From contig NZ_BQHI01000022.1 in the NCBI RefSeq assembly GCF_021603585.1, positions 1 through 64,000 on the forward strand: DNA of 64,000 bases. Direction: 5' to 3'. Of the stretch, positions 11,000 through 21,247 are shown in pieces; within the stretch, counting starts at the first letter, position 1, and every line of letters begins with the position of its first letter. Both the position numbers and the translations under genes were made by a program. This DNA is from Pseudomonas sputi (GTDB lineage: Bacteria > Pseudomonadota > Gammaproteobacteria > Pseudomonadales > Pseudomonadaceae). The notes under the pieces are model-generated. The model was not told the DNA's origin and did not search any database. It worked only from the letters and a program-made list of their open reading frames with translations.

Positions 11000-11305
11000 A
11001 TGAACCTGCAAGAGCTGAATGCGTTTGCCGTCGCCAGAAAAGTCGACGAACTGAACCTGATCTCCATGGAAGGCGGAATCTATCTGCTCGAAGCCCGGAT
11101 GCATGGTGCGGCGTACCCGCTGAGCGATGCGCAGGGAAAAATGCTGACACTGCGTTCGGTCGAGCATGCCCGGGATCTGCTGCATAACTTTCCGGTGCTG
11201 CCGTTCAACCTGGTGCACACCTCGGTGCACGATGAAATGTGCGGTCTTGGCGCCAGTGCCGAAGAAAGCCTGAAGGTGCCGCTGGCCTGGCGATCCGCAC
11301 TGTAG
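11000..11305 (+). CDS. DUF6482-like small protein
   Basis: 101 residues (MNLQELNAFAVARKVDELNL...). It is a small soluble protein with no signal peptide and a sheet-rich central part (EGGIYLLEARMHG, YPLSDAQGKMLTLRSVEHAR). The sequence resembles the Pseudomonas small-protein family I know as DUF6482, recalled from memory rather than from a motif of known function. It lies between yqhA and fklB on the same strand but is separated from both by more than 100 bp. Function unknown. Confidence 0.7.
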   Translation: MNLQELNAFAVARKVDELNLISMEGGIYLLEARMHGAAYPLSDAQGKMLTLRSVEHARDLLHNFPVLPFNLVHTSVHDEMCGLGASAEESLKVPLAWRSAL

Positions 11306-11431
11306 GCCCCGGGGCCTGATCATTGCCGGAACATCTGTGCTAGTCTGCTCGCCCTTTTGGTTCCGGGCGCGCCGGGACGCGCTGTGTACGCACGGCGTGT
11401 TCCGAGGCCGTCCGCACAGCGGAGCAGTGTC

Positions 11432-12049
11432 ATGTCCGAAGTAAATCTGTCCACCGACGAAACCCGCGTCAGCTACGGTATCGGCCGTCAGCTGGGTGAC
11501 CAGCTGCGCGACAACCCGCCACCGGGTGTCAGCCTGGACGCCATCCTGGCCGGTCTGACCGACGCATTCGCCGGCAAGGAAAGCCGTGTAAGCCAGGACG
11601 CCATGTCCGCCAGCTTCAAGGTGATCCGCGAGATCATGCAAGCCGAAGCCGCTGCCAAGGCTGAAGCCGCCGCTGGCGAAGGCCGGGCATTCCTGGCTGA
11701 AAACGCCAAGAAAGAAGGCATCACGACTCTGGCTTCCGGCCTGCAGTTCGAAGTGCTGACTCAAGGTGAAGGCGCCAAGCCATCCCGTGAAGACACCGTG
11801 CGTACTCACTACCACGGCACCCTGATCGACGGCACTGTGTTCGACAGCTCCTACGAGCGTGGCCAGCCGGCTGAATTCCCGGTCGGTGGCGTTATCGCGG
11901 GCTGGACCGAAGCCCTGCAACTGATGAATGCCGGCAGCAAATGGCGTCTGTACGTGCCGAGCGAACTGGCCTACGGCGCTCAAGGCGTTGGCAGCATCCC
12001 GCCGCACAGCGTTCTGGTGTTCGACGTCGAGCTGCTCGACGTTCTGTAA
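11432..12049 (+). CDS. fklB: FKBP-type peptidyl-prolyl cis-trans isomerase
   Basis: 205 residues: an N-terminal helical dimerisation domain (residues 1-95, RVSYGIGRQLGDQLRDN) followed by an FKBP domain. The FKBP signature YHGTLIDGTVFDSSYERGQP and the PSELAYGAQGVGSIPPHSVL segment are both intact. This is the FklB/FkpA class, and with no signal peptide it is the cytoplasmic FklB type. It catalyses isomerisation of proline peptide bonds and aids protein folding. The start at 11432 has CGGAG 8 bp upstream; the longer frame from 11357 gives residues unlike the family. A 12-bp hairpin follows the stop. Confidence 0.93.
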   Translation: MSEVNLSTDETRVSYGIGRQLGDQLRDNPPPGVSLDAILAGLTDAFAGKESRVSQDAMSASFKVIREIMQAEAAAKAEAAAGEGRAFLAENAKKEGITTLASGLQFEVLTQGEGAKPSREDTVRTHYHGTLIDGTVFDSSYERGQPAEFPVGGVIAGWTEALQLMNAGSKWRLYVPSELAYGAQGVGSIPPHSVLVFDVELLDVL

Positions 12050-12057
12050 TCCCGTTA

Positions 12058-12090
12058 CCCTGCACAAGCGTGGCTTGTGCAGGGTCTCTC
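12058..12090 (+). terminator. Hairpin after fklB
   Basis: Perfect 12-bp stem CCCTGCACAAGC / GCTTGTGCAGGG with a 3-base loop, 8 bp after the fklB stop. The following tract TCTCTCAGTCTTTC is only moderately T-rich, so termination efficiency is uncertain. It also lies after the convergent small gene ending at 12099. Confidence 0.65.
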
Positions 12091-12098
12091 AGTCTTTC

Positions 12099-12356
12099 TC
12101 ATACTTCGATCTTGTTGTGCAGTTCACTGGTCGGGCGCAAGGCTCGGGCATAGCAGAACAGGAACAGATTGCGCACCAGCTCCTTGAGCACCAAGGGCTC
12201 GCTGGAACTCAGGCCGCTGACGTCCAGATCCCCTTGATCCTGCAACTCGTGCAGGGCTTCTTCTTCCAGTACGGCGCAGACTTCACCGGTTTCCCGATGC
12301 AGGATCCTGAGGTACGGGTGCGGGCGATCCAGCCAGGCGTCGATCAAATAAGTCAT
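12099..12356 (-). CDS. Small protein behind a Fur-like box (PA4570-type)
   Basis: 85 residues from the third of three in-frame ATGs (MTYLIDAWLDRPHPYLRI). GGAG lies 9 bp upstream of this ATG, which decided the start; earlier ATGs at 12371 and 12365 would overlap that ribosome site. The protein is small, soluble, acidic in the middle (EEEALHELQDQGDLD), with one C-terminal cysteine and no transmembrane segment. A Fur-like palindrome sits about 28-46 bp upstream. In PAO1 I recall PA4570, an iron-repressed small gene next to ispB, at the equivalent place. Homology to it is inferred from position and regulation, not checked. Biochemical role unknown. Confidence 0.75.
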   Translation of the reverse strand: MTYLIDAWLDRPHPYLRILHRETGEVCAVLEEEALHELQDQGDLDVSGLSSSEPLVLKELVRNLFLFCYARALRPTSELHNKIEV

Positions 12357-12383
12357 GGTTCTCATCTCCATTGAAAGGGTTTC

Positions 12384-12402
12384 AATGAGAATAATTCTTA
12401 TT
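12384..12402 (-). promoter_or_regulatory. Fur-like operator
   Basis: The 19-mer AATGAGAATAATTCTTATT is an inverted repeat about a central A with one mismatch between arms. It matches the general pattern of Fur boxes (GATAATGATAATCATTATC). It lies just upstream of the 85-residue gene on the minus strand, where Fe-Fur would block transcription under iron repletion. Confidence 0.7.
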
Positions 12403-12524
12403 CGTCAAATAGCAAGCGCCTATTGGCGGTTTGTGATTTTTTGCGGGTAAAGATTGCGTAAGGTCAAAACGGCTGGCGTTTGGCTATCGCGTGGATTGGC
12501 TGGGGATTGCGGGAGAGGGGGAGG

Positions 12525-12553
12525 TTCCATCCCACGGCAGGCGCGGGATGGAA
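12525..12553 (-). terminator. Probable terminator hairpin after yjdM
   Basis: Nine-base arms TTCCATCCC (12525-12533) and GGGATGGAA (12545-12553), with an inner loop that can pair partly, follow the yjdM stop on the minus strand by 10 bp. No strong T-run follows, so it may be a processing or weak termination hairpin. Confidence 0.5.
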
Positions 12554-12563
12554 GACAGCAGAC

Positions 12564-12905
12564 TCAGACTTTTCTGACGAACTCGGATTTGAGTTTCATC
12601 GGGCCGATGCCGTCGATCTTGCAGTCGATGTCGTGATCGCCATCGCACAGGCGGATGTTCTTGACCTTGGTGCCGACCTTGACCACCAGCGAGGTGCCCT
12701 TGACCTTCAGGTCCTTGATCACGGTGATGGTGTCGCCGTCCTGCAGGACGTTACCGACCGAATCCTTTTTCACGGCATCATCGGCTGTCACTTCGGCTTC
12801 ACCGCCGGCGGACCACTCGTGGGCGCACTCGGGGCACACCAGTTGGGTGCCGTCTTCGTAGGTGTATTCGGAATTGCATTTCGGGCAGGGTGGCAACGTG
12901 CTCAC
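12564..12905 (-). CDS. yjdM: YjdM/PhnA-like zinc-ribbon protein
   Basis: 113 residues. An N-terminal zinc ribbon has two CxxC pairs ([12 protein letters not shown] and [10 protein letters not shown]). A conserved C-terminal domain follows, with [21 protein letters not shown] and [13 protein letters not shown], the PhnA/YjdM family. The family was first tied to alkylphosphonate uptake by name, but the enzymatic role of this protein is not established. The start is GTG at 12905 with AAGGAGCC 5-12 bp upstream. It is monocistronic on the minus strand, upstream of nothing co-directional. Confidence 0.9.
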   Translation of the reverse strand: MSTLPPCPKCNSEYTYEDGTQLVCPECAHEWSAGGEAEVTADDAVKKDSVGNVLQDGDTITVIKDLKVKGTSLVVKVGTKVKNIRLCDGDHDIDCKIDGIGPMKLKSEFVRKV

Positions 12906-12975
12906 TAAGGCTCCTTGGAGAGGGGATCGCTAAAAGTCGCACATTGTATAGGGTTTTAGCCGTTGATGGCAGGCA

Positions 12976-13013
12976 ACAAAAAACCGCAGGCTCCACGGAG
13001 GCTGCGGTTTTTG
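12976..13013 (-). terminator. Terminator after ispB
   Basis: Arms AAACCGCAG and CTGCGGTTT with a CTCCACGGAGG-type inner stem, bounded by A- and T-runs, 16 bp after the ispB stop on the minus strand. The symmetrical A/T runs allow bidirectional action. Confidence 0.85.
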
Positions 13014-13028
13014 CTGACGCGATGCTGA

Positions 13029-13997
13029 TCAGTGCGTGCGGGCGACCGCGAACTCGCTCAGCTCAACCAGTGCATCGCGGTATTCGCTGGCCGGCAGCGC
13101 GTCAAGGCACTTGATCGCACGGGCCACATAATCGCGGGCCAGTTGCGCGGTGTATTCCAGCGAACCGGAGGCTTCCACGGCGATGCGGATGCTTTCCAGG
13201 TCTTCGATCCCGCCTTTCTGGATCGCCTGGCGTACCAGTGCGGCCTGCTCTGGCGTGCCTTCGCGCATGGTGTAGATCAGCGGCAGGGTCGGCTTGCCTT
13301 CGGCCAGATCGTCACCGACGTTCTTGCCCAGGGTTTCGGCGTCGCCCTTGTAGTCGAGCAGGTCGTCGACCAGCTGGAACGCCACACCCAGGTGATCGCC
13401 AAAGGTGCGCAGGGCTTCGCTCTGCTCGGCGGTGGCACCGGCCAGCGCCGCGGCGCTGTGGGTCGAAGCCTCGAACAGCATCGCGGTCTTGCCGCGGATG
13501 ACTTCCATGTAGGTTTCTTCGGTGGTGCTGGCGTCGCGGACCTTGGACAGCTGCAGCACTTCGCCTTCGGCGATGATGCGCGTGGCCTGGGACAGAATCT
13601 TCATCACCGGCATCGAGCCCAGTTCGACCATCATCTCGAACGAGCGCGAGTACAGGAAGTCGCCGACCAGTACGCTCGGGGCGTTGCCCCACATGGCGTT
13701 GGCGGTCGAACGGCCGCGGCGCATGCCGGACATGTCGACCACGTCGTCATGCAGCAGGGTGGCGGTGTGCAGGAATTCGATGGTGGCGGCCAGCAAGCGC
13801 ATGTCGTCGCCTTCGCGACCCAGGGCCTTGCCACACAGCAGCACCAATAAAGGACGCAGGCGTTTACCGCCGGCGGACGTGATGTAATCGCCGATTTTCG
13901 ATACCAGCGGCACTCGGGAAGTCAGCTGCTTCTTGATGATGCCGTCGACGGCGCTAAAATCGTCCGCCACCGCGCGGTAGAAAGCTTGGGGTTGCAT
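13029..13997 (-). CDS. ispB: Octaprenyl (all-trans) diphosphate synthase
   Basis: 322 residues, typical for a long-chain trans-prenyltransferase. The first aspartate-rich motif [15 protein letters not shown] (near residue 84) and the second [12 protein letters not shown] (near 210) are both complete. Family motifs [12 protein letters not shown] and [11 protein letters not shown] are present. It condenses isopentenyl diphosphate units onto farnesyl diphosphate to make the ubiquinone side chain. Pseudomonas makes Q9, so the product may be nonaprenyl. It is divergent from the rplU operon, with 240 bp between the starts. No unusual feature. Confidence 0.95.
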   Translation of the reverse strand: MQPQAFYRAVADDFSAVDGIIKKQLTSRVPLVSKIGDYITSAGGKRLRPLLVLLCGKALGREGDDMRLLAATIEFLHTATLLHDDVVDMSGMRRGRSTANAMWGNAPSVLVGDFLYSRSFEMMVELGSMPVMKILSQATRIIAEGEVLQLSKVRDASTTEETYMEVIRGKTAMLFEASTHSAAALAGATAEQSEALRTFGDHLGVAFQLVDDLLDYKGDAETLGKNVGDDLAEGKPTLPLIYTMREGTPEQAALVRQAIQKGGIEDLESIRIAVEASGSLEYTAQLARDYVARAIKCLDALPASEYRDALVELSEFAVARTH

Positions 13998-14076
13998 CAG
14001 CGACAGGTGCTCCAGAAGGGTTGCGCGGCATGCTAGGACCCACGTCCGGGCCTGTCAAGGCGCGATGGACGGCCCC

Positions 14077-14105
14077 TTGCATGACTTCGAAGGCTTGCGT
14101 ACAAT
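14077..14105 (+). promoter_or_regulatory. Sigma-70 promoter for the rplU-rpmA operon
   Basis: TTGCAT (14077-14082) and TACAAT (14100-14105) are separated by 17 bp and followed by a GC-rich CGCGCACCC. The predicted transcript starts near 14112, leaving a leader of about 125 nt before rplU. No ribosomal-protein leader structure is obvious to me in it. Confidence 0.75.
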
Positions 14106-14238
14106 CGCGCACCCTGAACTTCCTGGGCAGCACCTGCCTTACGCAATTGCACTTGGGCCGTTCCAGCCCCATGCAGCCATGCCAGCCAATACCTCTTCTT
14201 ATAAAGAGCTGGGTGAGCAGGATTATCGGAGAAATACC

Positions 14239-14550
14239 ATGTACGCAGTAATCGTTACCGGCGGTAAGCAATACAAGGTCGCTGAAGGTGAATACCTGAA
14301 GATCGAAAAACTGGAAGTCGCCACTGGCGAATCCGTGACTTTTGACCGCGTTCTGTTGGTCGCCAACGGCGACGACGTGAACATCGGCGCACCTGTTGTT
14401 GCTGGCGCAACCGTCAAGGCTGAAGTGATCTCCCAAGGTCGTCACGATAAAGTCCGCATCATCAAGTTCCGTCGCCGTAAGCACCACATGAAGCGTATGG
14501 GCCACCGCCAGTGGTTCACCGAGATCAAAATCACCGGTATTCAGGCTTAA
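14239..14550 (+). CDS. rplU: 50S ribosomal protein L21
   Basis: 103 residues ([21 protein letters not shown]...), full length for bL21, with the basic C-terminal [21 protein letters not shown] signature. It binds 23S rRNA in the 50S subunit. The start at 14239 has CGGAG 6-10 bp upstream. It is followed after 35 bp by rpmA, the universal pairing. Codon use is typical of a highly expressed gene. Operon with rpmA and probably, by read-through, obg. Confidence 0.99.
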   Translation: MYAVIVTGGKQYKVAEGEYLKIEKLEVATGESVTFDRVLLVANGDDVNIGAPVVAGATVKAEVISQGRHDKVRIIKFRRRKHHMKRMGHRQWFTEIKITGIQA

Positions 14551-14585
14551 TTACAGCCTAATTCCTCACTAGGAGAATTGAACTC

Positions 14586-14843
14586 ATGGCACACAAAAAA
14601 GCTGGTGGTAGTACCCGTAACGGTCGCGACTCAGAAGCCAAACGCCTTGGCGTGAAGATGTATGGCGGCCAGGTCATCAAGGCCGGCAACATCATCGTGC
14701 GTCAGCGCGGCACCCAATTCCACGCTGGCTACGGCGTTGGCATGGGTAAGGATCACACCCTCTTCGCGAAAATCGAAGGCGTGATCAAGTTTGAAGTAAA
14801 AGGCGCCTTCGGTCGTCGTTACGTGAGCGTTGTCGCAGCCTAA
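14586..14843 (+). CDS. rpmA: 50S ribosomal protein L27
   Basis: 85 residues beginning [20 protein letters not shown], the standard bL27 start without the N-terminal extension found in firmicutes. The N-terminal tail reaches toward the peptidyl-transferase centre. AGGAG lies 6 bp before the ATG. It is followed by a hairpin terminator 17 bp later, so obg downstream is expressed either by read-through or from its own promoter in the 194-bp gap. Confidence 0.99.
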
Positions 14844-14860
14844 CTGCGAGAGTGCTGGAG

Positions 14861-14887
14861 AAGCCCTGTCTTGCGACGGGGCTTTTT
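14861..14887 (+). terminator. Terminator after rpmA
   Basis: AAGCCCTGTC / GACGGGGCTT stem (one T-G pair) with a TTGC loop and a T-run (TTTTT), typical rho-independent form. Confidence 0.85.
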
Positions 14888-14997
14888 CGTTTGTGGGGTG
14901 AGTCTCTTGCAAAGCTGTTTGTATGGGCTGCCGGCGTGCGATGCAGGTCGTGGATTGGGGTCGCTGCGCTCATTTTTGCAAGAGTCTTATGTCTTGA

Positions 14998-16260
<1,263 letters not shown>

Positions 16261-16278
16261 TTCGTTGCAGTAAACTTA

Positions 16279-16304
16279 AGCGCCGCTCAATCGAGCGGCG
16301 TTTT
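16279..16304 (+). terminator. Terminator after obg
   Basis: CGCCGCTC / GAGCGGCG stem with an AATC loop and TTTT tail, 20 bp after the stop. Confidence 0.8.
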
Positions 16305-16397
16305 AGTATCTGGAAATCGATTGTTGGTCGCGAAGAACCACGAATAACGTCACGGGCGGTGCCAGGTCGCGCTGCCCTCAAGCTAAGGTTGAAGATG

Positions 16398-17516
16398 ATG
16401 CGGAGCAAGGTGACAGGTGCGCAGCGTTGGGTCGTGAAGATCGGCAGCGCTTTGCTGACGGCGGATGGCAAAGGGCTGGATCGCGCGGCAATGAGTGTCT
16501 GGGTCGAGCAGATGGTGGCTTTGCATGAGGCTGGCGTCGAGCTGGTGCTGGTGTCCTCCGGGGCAGTGGCGGCGGGCATGAGTCGCCTGGGCTGGACCGC
16601 GCGACCCAGTGCGATGCATGAGCTTCAGGCTGCCGCTGCAATCGGTCAGATGGGCCTGGTGCAAGCCTGGGAGTCGAGCTTTGCCGAGCATGGTCGGCAC
16701 ACGGCGCAGATTCTCCTGACCCATGACGACCTGTCCGACCGCAAGCGCTACCTGAACGCTCGCAGCACCTTGCGTGCGCTGGTCGAACTGAAAGTTATCC
16801 CGGTGATCAACGAGAACGACACCGTCGTCACTGACGAAATCCGCTTCGGCGACAATGACACGCTCGCGGCGCTGGTGGCCAACCTGGTCGAGGCCGATCT
16901 GCTGGTGATCCTGACGGATCGCGACGGCATGTTCGATGCCGATCCGCGCAATAACCCTGGCGCGCAGCTGATTTACGAAGCGCGCGCCGATGATCCGACA
17001 CTGGATGCAGTGGCGGGCGGCACCGGCGGTGCGCTGGGGCGTGGCGGCATGCAGACCAAGTTGCGCGCGGCGCGTCTGGCGGCGCGTTCCGGGGCGCACA
17101 CCATCATTGTCGGTGGGCGTCTGGAGCGCGTGCTTGATCGTCTGAAGGCGGGTGAGCGCATTGGTACGCTGCTGTCGCCTGAGCGCGGCATGCTCGCGGC
17201 GCGCAAGCAGTGGCTGGCCGGGCATCTGCAAACCCGTGGCACGCTGGTGCTGGATGATGGCGCGGTTTCTGCGTTGTCCCAGGGCAACAAAAGCCTGCTG
17301 CCGGTCGGCGTCAAACTGGTTCAGGGCAGTTTCCGTCGTGGCGAAATGGTGGTGTGCGTGGCACCGGACGGTCGTGAGATTGCCCGTGGCCTGGCTAACT
17401 ACAGCGCGCTGGAAGCACAAAAAATCATCGGTCAGTCGTCGGATGCGATTGTCGGTTTGCTGGGTTACATGGCTGAGCCGGAACTGGTTCACCGTGACAA
17501 TCTGATTCTGGTGTAA
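16398..17516 (+). CDS. proB: Glutamate 5-kinase
   Basis: 372 residues: amino-acid kinase domain (1-260; [48 protein letters not shown]) plus a C-terminal PUA domain (about 275-372; [21 protein letters not shown]). It catalyses the first step of proline synthesis, phosphorylating glutamate. Two adjacent ATGs at 16395 and 16398 both fit the AAGG upstream; the second matches the family start [11 protein letters not shown]. It is followed 11 bp later by creA, so the two are probably co-transcribed. Confidence 0.96.
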   Translation: MRSKVTGAQRWVVKIGSALLTADGKGLDRAAMSVWVEQMVALHEAGVELVLVSSGAVAAGMSRLGWTARPSAMHELQAAAAIGQMGLVQAWESSFAEHGRHTAQILLTHDDLSDRKRYLNARSTLRALVELKVIPVINENDTVVTDEIRFGDNDTLAALVANLVEADLLVILTDRDGMFDADPRNNPGAQLIYEARADDPTLDAVAGGTGGALGRGGMQTKLRAARLAARSGAHTIIVGGRLERVLDRLKAGERIGTLLSPERGMLAARKQWLAGHLQTRGTLVLDDGAVSALSQGNKSLLPVGVKLVQGSFRRGEMVVCVAPDGREIARGLANYSALEAQKIIGQSSDAIVGLLGYMAEPELVHRDNLILV

Positions 17517-17527
17517 GGAAAAACGCG

Positions 17528-17992
17528 ATGCGCATGGCAAAAGGATTGTTGGGCTTGTTGATGGCGTTGCCATTGCTGGCCTCGGCCGAGGAGATCGGCC
17601 AGGTGTCGACGGTGTTCAAGTTTGTCGGGCCGAACGACCGGATCGTGGTCGAGGCATTCGATGATCCGAAGGTCGAGGGTGTGACCTGCTATCTGTCGCG
17701 CGCCAAGACCGGTGGTGTGAAGGGTGGGCTGGGTCTGGCCGAGGATCGTGCCGAGGCGTCCATTGCTTGCCGTCAGGTTGGGCCGATCAACTTCAAGGGC
17801 GAGTTGAAGGATGGTGAAGAGGTGTTCAAGGAGCGCACTTCGCTGGTGTTCAAGACCATGCAGGTGGTGCGCTTCCTGGACAAGAAGCGCAATACGCTGG
17901 TGTATCTGGTCTACAGTGATCGCCTGATCGAAGGCAGTCCGCAGAATGCGGTGACGGCGATTCCGATTCTGCCTTGGGCATCGGCTCGTTGA
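17528..17992 (+). CDS. creA: CreA family periplasmic protein
   Basis: 154 residues with a signal peptide ([20 protein letters not shown]). The mature part matches Cre[51 protein letters not shown] and [15 protein letters not shown]. There are two cysteines that could form a disulfide. The family is conserved in proteobacteria but its biochemical role is unknown. It begins 11 bp after proB, suggesting co-transcription, as commonly seen in Pseudomonas. Confidence 0.92.
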   Translation: MRMAKGLLGLLMALPLLASAEEIGQVSTVFKFVGPNDRIVVEAFDDPKVEGVTCYLSRAKTGGVKGGLGLAEDRAEASIACRQVGPINFKGELKDGEEVFKERTSLVFKTMQVVRFLDKKRNTLVYLVYSDRLIEGSPQNAVTAIPILPWASAR

Positions 17993-18006
17993 TCGCGTGT
18001 AAGAAG

Positions 18007-18035
18007 GGGAGCCGGCTGGCTCCTCTGTTTTTGCC
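18007..18035 (+). terminator. Terminator after creA
   Basis: GGAGCC / GGCTCC stem with a short GGCT loop, followed by TCTGTTTTT, about 15 bp after the creA stop. Confidence 0.7.
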
Positions 18036-18060
18036 CTGAGTTCAGCAAATCGCAGGCAAT

Positions 18061-18088
18061 AAAAAACCGACCCTGAGGTCGGTTTTTT
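18061..18088. terminator. Bidirectional terminator between creA and rpsT
   Basis: Perfect 12-bp stem AAAAAACCGACC / GGTCGGTTTTTT with a CTGA loop. It lies 14 bp after the rpsT stop on the minus strand and also faces creA. Confidence 0.92.
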
Positions 18089-18102
18089 AATGACTACGTC
18101 GC

Positions 18103-18375
18103 TTAGGCAGCTTCTTTCAGTGCCTTGACGTGGCCATTCAGACGGCTCTTATGACGAGCAGCCTTGTTCTTGTGGATGATGCCTTTATCGGCCATACGGT
18201 CGATAACTGGCACAGCCAGAACGTATGCAGCTTGAGCTTTTTCAGCGTCTTTTGCGTCGATGGCTTTAACTACATTCTTGATGTAGGTACGAACCATGGA
18301 ACGCAGGCTGGCGTTGTGGCTGCGACGCTTCTCAGCCTGTTTTGCACGTTTTTTGGCGGAAGGTGAGTTGGCCAC
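18103..18375 (-). CDS. rpsT: 30S ribosomal protein S20
   Basis: 90 residues ([20 protein letters not shown]...), lysine-rich helical protein of the bS20 family with the C-terminal [17 protein letters not shown]. It binds 16S rRNA in early 30S assembly. It is transcribed away from murJ with a shared 252-bp upstream region, and ends at a strong terminator. AGGAG-type ribosome site (TCGAGGAGC) precedes the ATG. Usual position next to murJ. Confidence 0.99.
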   Translation of the reverse strand: MANSPSAKKRAKQAEKRRSHNASLRSMVRTYIKNVVKAIDAKDAEKAQAAYVLAVPVIDRMADKGIIHKNKAARHKSRLNGHVKALKEAA

Positions 18376-18428
18376 CGTCGAGCTCCTCGAAAGACTTTTT
18401 AGGAAATAGCAAACAAAATAGGCCGCGA

Positions 18429-18457
18429 ATCATGCCGATGAGTTGAAGTCTTGTCAA
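18429..18457 (-). promoter_or_regulatory. Candidate rpsT promoter
   Basis: On the minus strand a perfect -35 TTGACA (18452-18457) is followed after 17 bp by CATGAT (18429-18434). The -10 matches four of six bases. Position is about 55 bp before rpsT. Confidence 0.5.
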
Positions 18458-18627
18458 GGGCGCTTGAAACGTTCCGCTAAGTGGTAGGTGTGGTGCGACG
18501 GGATATTTCTTTCCGGCGTGTGACCTGTAAACTCGCGAGCTTTGGCTCTGTGCTGTTGCGGCGCGGAGTATCGCACAAGTGGGCGCGTTATTCGCCTGCT
18601 GTTTATCGACAGGCACACATTCCTTCA

Positions 18628-20166
18628 ATGAATCTGCTCAAATCGTTGGCCGCCGTCAGCTCTATCACGATGCTTTCCCGGATTCTCGGGTTTGTTCGCG
18701 ACACGCTCATTGCCCGTATCTTCGGCGCCGGAATGGCAACCGACGCCTTCTTCATCGCCTTCAAGCTGCCCAACCTGCTGCGCAGGATTTTTGCCGAGGG
18801 CGCGTTTTCCCAGGCTTTTGTGCCGATCCTGGCCGAATATAAAAGCCAGAAGGGCGAAGAGGCGACCCGCACCTTTATTGCCTACGTTTCCGGTCTGCTG
18901 ACGCTGGTGCTGGCACTGGTCACCGCGCTGGGCATGATTGCCGCGCCCTGGGTGATCTGGGCCACGGCGCCGGGTTTCACCGATACGCCGGAAAAATTCC
19001 AGCTGACCTCCGACCTGCTGCGAGTGACCTTTCCTTATATATTGCTGATCTCTCTGTCTTCGCTGGCGGGAGCAATCCTCAATACCTGGAACCGTTTCTC
19101 GGTTCCGGCGTTCGTGCCGACCCTGCTCAACGTCAGCATGATCGTGTTTTCGCTGTTCCTGACGCCGTACTTCGATCCGCCGGTCATGGCCCTCGGTTGG
19201 GCGGTGCTGGTCGGTGGCCTCGCCCAGTTGCTCTATCAACTGCCACACCTGAAGAAGATCGGCATGCTGGTGCTGCCGCGCCTGAATCTGCGCGATACCG
19301 GTGTCTGGCGAGTCATGAAGCAGATGCTGCCGGCGATCATCGGCGTCTCGGTCAGCCAGATTTCCCTGATCATCAACACTATTTTCGCCTCGTTCCTGGT
19401 GGCGGGCTCGGTGTCGTGGATGTACTACGCCGACCGTTTGATGGAGCTGCCGTCCGGTGTGCTCGGCGTCGCGCTGGGTACGATCCTGCTGCCGACGCTG
19501 GCCAAGACCTACGCCAGCAAGGATCGACACGAATATTCACGGATTCTCGACTGGGGCCTGCGCCTGTGCTTCGTGCTGGTGCTGCCGTGCGCGCTGGCGC
19601 TGGGGATTCTGGCTGAGCCTCTGACGGTTTCGCTGTTCCAGTACGGTCAGTTCAGCGGGTTTGACGCGGAGATGACCCAGCGGGCGTTGATTGCCTATTC
19701 TGTCGGTCTGCTCGGCATTATCGTGATCAAAGTGCTGGCGCCGGGCTTTTATGCGCAACAGAACATTCGTACTCCAGTAAAAATTGCAATTTTCACTCTG
19801 GTGGTTACTCAGCTGTTCAACCTGGTGTTGATCGGCCCGCTGGCGCACGCCGGTCTGGCACTGGCGATCAGCGCCGGTGCTTGCCTGAACGCCGGATTGC
19901 TGTTCTATCAACTGCGCAAGCAGCAGATGTATCAACCGCAGCCTGGCTGGCTGAAGTTCGGTTTCAAGCTGTTGGTCGCGGTGGCGGTGATGTCGGCGGT
20001 GCTGTTGATCGGCATGCATTTCATGCCCGCGTGGGATCAGGGCCACATGCTTGAGCGTTTCCTGCGCCTGGGCGCATTGGTAATTGCTGGTGTCGTCGCT
20101 TATTTCGGTATGTTGCTGCTGCTCGGTTTCCGTCTGCGCGACTTCAATCGCAAGGCGTTGAGCTGA
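18628..20166 (+). CDS. murJ: Lipid II flippase MurJ
   Basis: 512 residues, about 14 membrane segments, MOP superfamily. It flips lipid-linked peptidoglycan precursors across the inner membrane. The N-terminal [20 protein letters not shown] and [27 protein letters not shown] blocks are the MurJ signature, including arginines of the central cavity. The start at 18628 matches homologues; the longer frame from 18481 adds an unrelated polar leader. It is followed by ribF, the order usual in Pseudomonas, after a weak terminator. Confidence 0.96.
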   Translation: MNLLKSLAAVSSITMLSRILGFVRDTLIARIFGAGMATDAFFIAFKLPNLLRRIFAEGAFSQAFVPILAEYKSQKGEEATRTFIAYVSGLLTLVLALVTALGMIAAPWVIWATAPGFTDTPEKFQLTSDLLRVTFPYILLISLSSLAGAILNTWNRFSVPAFVPTLLNVSMIVFSLFLTPYFDPPVMALGWAVLVGGLAQLLYQLPHLKKIGMLVLPRLNLRDTGVWRVMKQMLPAIIGVSVSQISLIINTIFASFLVAGSVSWMYYADRLMELPSGVLGVALGTILLPTLAKTYASKDRHEYSRILDWGLRLCFVLVLPCALALGILAEPLTVSLFQYGQFSGFDAEMTQRALIAYSVGLLGIIVIKVLAPGFYAQQNIRTPVKIAIFTLVVTQLFNLVLIGPLAHAGLALAISAGACLNAGLLFYQLRKQQMYQPQPGWLKFGFKLLVAVAVMSAVLLIGMHFMPAWDQGHMLERFLRLGALVIAGVVAYFGMLLLLGFRLRDFNRKALS

Positions 20167-20192
20167 GGTTCCACCCTTGAAACACGGGCGCG

Positions 20193-20220
20193 AGCCGGCA
20201 GTTTTGTCGGCTGGTTTATT
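20193..20220 (+). terminator. Weak terminator after murJ
   Basis: AGCCGGC / GTCGGCT arms around AGTTTT with the tail GGTTTATTTTG. One non-ideal pair; moderate strength. Confidence 0.55.
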
Positions 20221-20261
20221 TTGGGTTACGGTGTTGCCTGTCGTCGGCCGTCGGGTGTGGT

Positions 20262-20267
20262 TATAAT
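20262..20267 (+). promoter_or_regulatory. Perfect -10 hexamer before ribF
   Basis: TATAAT, 28 bp before the ribF start. No clear -35 at proper spacing. It overlaps the region just before an alternative ATG at 20278, which argues for the later ribF start. Confidence 0.45.
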
Positions 20268-20295
20268 CGGCCACTTTATGAGCAAGAAGCGCGTT

Positions 20296-21234
20296 ATGCA
20301 GCTGGTTCGAGGCCTCCACAATCTGCGCCCCCAGCATCGGGGCTGCGTCGCCACTATTGGCAACTTTGACGGTGTTCACCGTGGTCACCAGGCCATCCTG
20401 GCCCGACTGCGTGAGCGTGCGCTCGAGTTGGGCGTACCCAGCTGCGTGGTGATTTTCGAGCCGCAGCCACGGGAGTTCTTTGCCCCGGAGACCGCGCCGG
20501 CGCGTCTGGCCCGGTTGCGCGACAAGCTGCAACTGCTGGCCGCCGAAGGCGTCGACCGGGTCTTGTGTCTGGCGTTCAACCAGCGCTTGAGCAAGCTGAG
20601 CGCCAGCGAATTCGTCGATACCATCCTGGTTGATGGCCTCGGTGTGCAGCATCTGGAGGTCGGTGACGATTTCCGCTTCGGTTGCGACCGTCTCGGCGAT
20701 TTCGATTTCCTGTTGCAGGCCGGGCAGGTTCACGGTTTTACCGTGGAAGCGGCGCAAACCGTCGAGCTGGACGGCATTCGTGTCAGCAGCACCCAGGTGC
20801 GCAACGCGTTGGCCGCCGCCGATTTTGCTTTGGCCGAACGTTTGCTCGGTCGCCCGTACCGAATTGCCGGGCGTGTGCTGCATGGCCAGAAACTGGCCCG
20901 CCAACTGGGTACGCCCACGGCGAACATTCAATTGAAGCGCCGTCGCGTACCGTTCACCGGGGTTTATCTGGTCGACGTCGATATCGACGGCAAGACCTGG
21001 CCCGGCGTCGCCAATATCGGCGTGCGGCCCACGGTCCAAGGTGATGGCAAGGCCCACCTTGAAGTCCATCTTTTAGATTTTGCCGGCGATCTGTATGACC
21101 GGCGTTTGACGGTGGTTTTCCACCAGAAGCTGCGTGAAGAGCAGCGTTTCGCCTCCCTGGAGGCATTGAAAACGGCGATCAGCGCGGATGTCGCCGCCGC
21201 CCGTGCACTAGCCGCACCTAGCGCCCATCGCTAA
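20296..21234 (+). CDS. ribF: Bifunctional riboflavin kinase / FAD synthetase
   Basis: 312 residues. The N-terminal FMN adenylyltransferase domain has ATIGNFDGVHRGHQAIL. The C-terminal riboflavin kinase domain has GTPTANIQLKRRRVPFTGVY and PGVANIGVRPTV. It converts riboflavin to FMN and FAD. I chose 20296 (MQLVRGLHNLRPQ) as in homologues; an in-frame ATG at 20278 lies immediately after the promoter -10. It begins the ribF-ileS-lspA-fkpB-ispH run, with ileS 13 bp downstream. Confidence 0.95.
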   Translation: MQLVRGLHNLRPQHRGCVATIGNFDGVHRGHQAILARLRERALELGVPSCVVIFEPQPREFFAPETAPARLARLRDKLQLLAAEGVDRVLCLAFNQRLSKLSASEFVDTILVDGLGVQHLEVGDDFRFGCDRLGDFDFLLQAGQVHGFTVEAAQTVELDGIRVSSTQVRNALAAADFALAERLLGRPYRIAGRVLHGQKLARQLGTPTANIQLKRRRVPFTGVYLVDVDIDGKTWPGVANIGVRPTVQGDGKAHLEVHLLDFAGDLYDRRLTVVFHQKLREEQRFASLEALKTAISADVAAARALAAPSAHR

Positions 21235-21247
21235 TGAAGAGCCTTAA

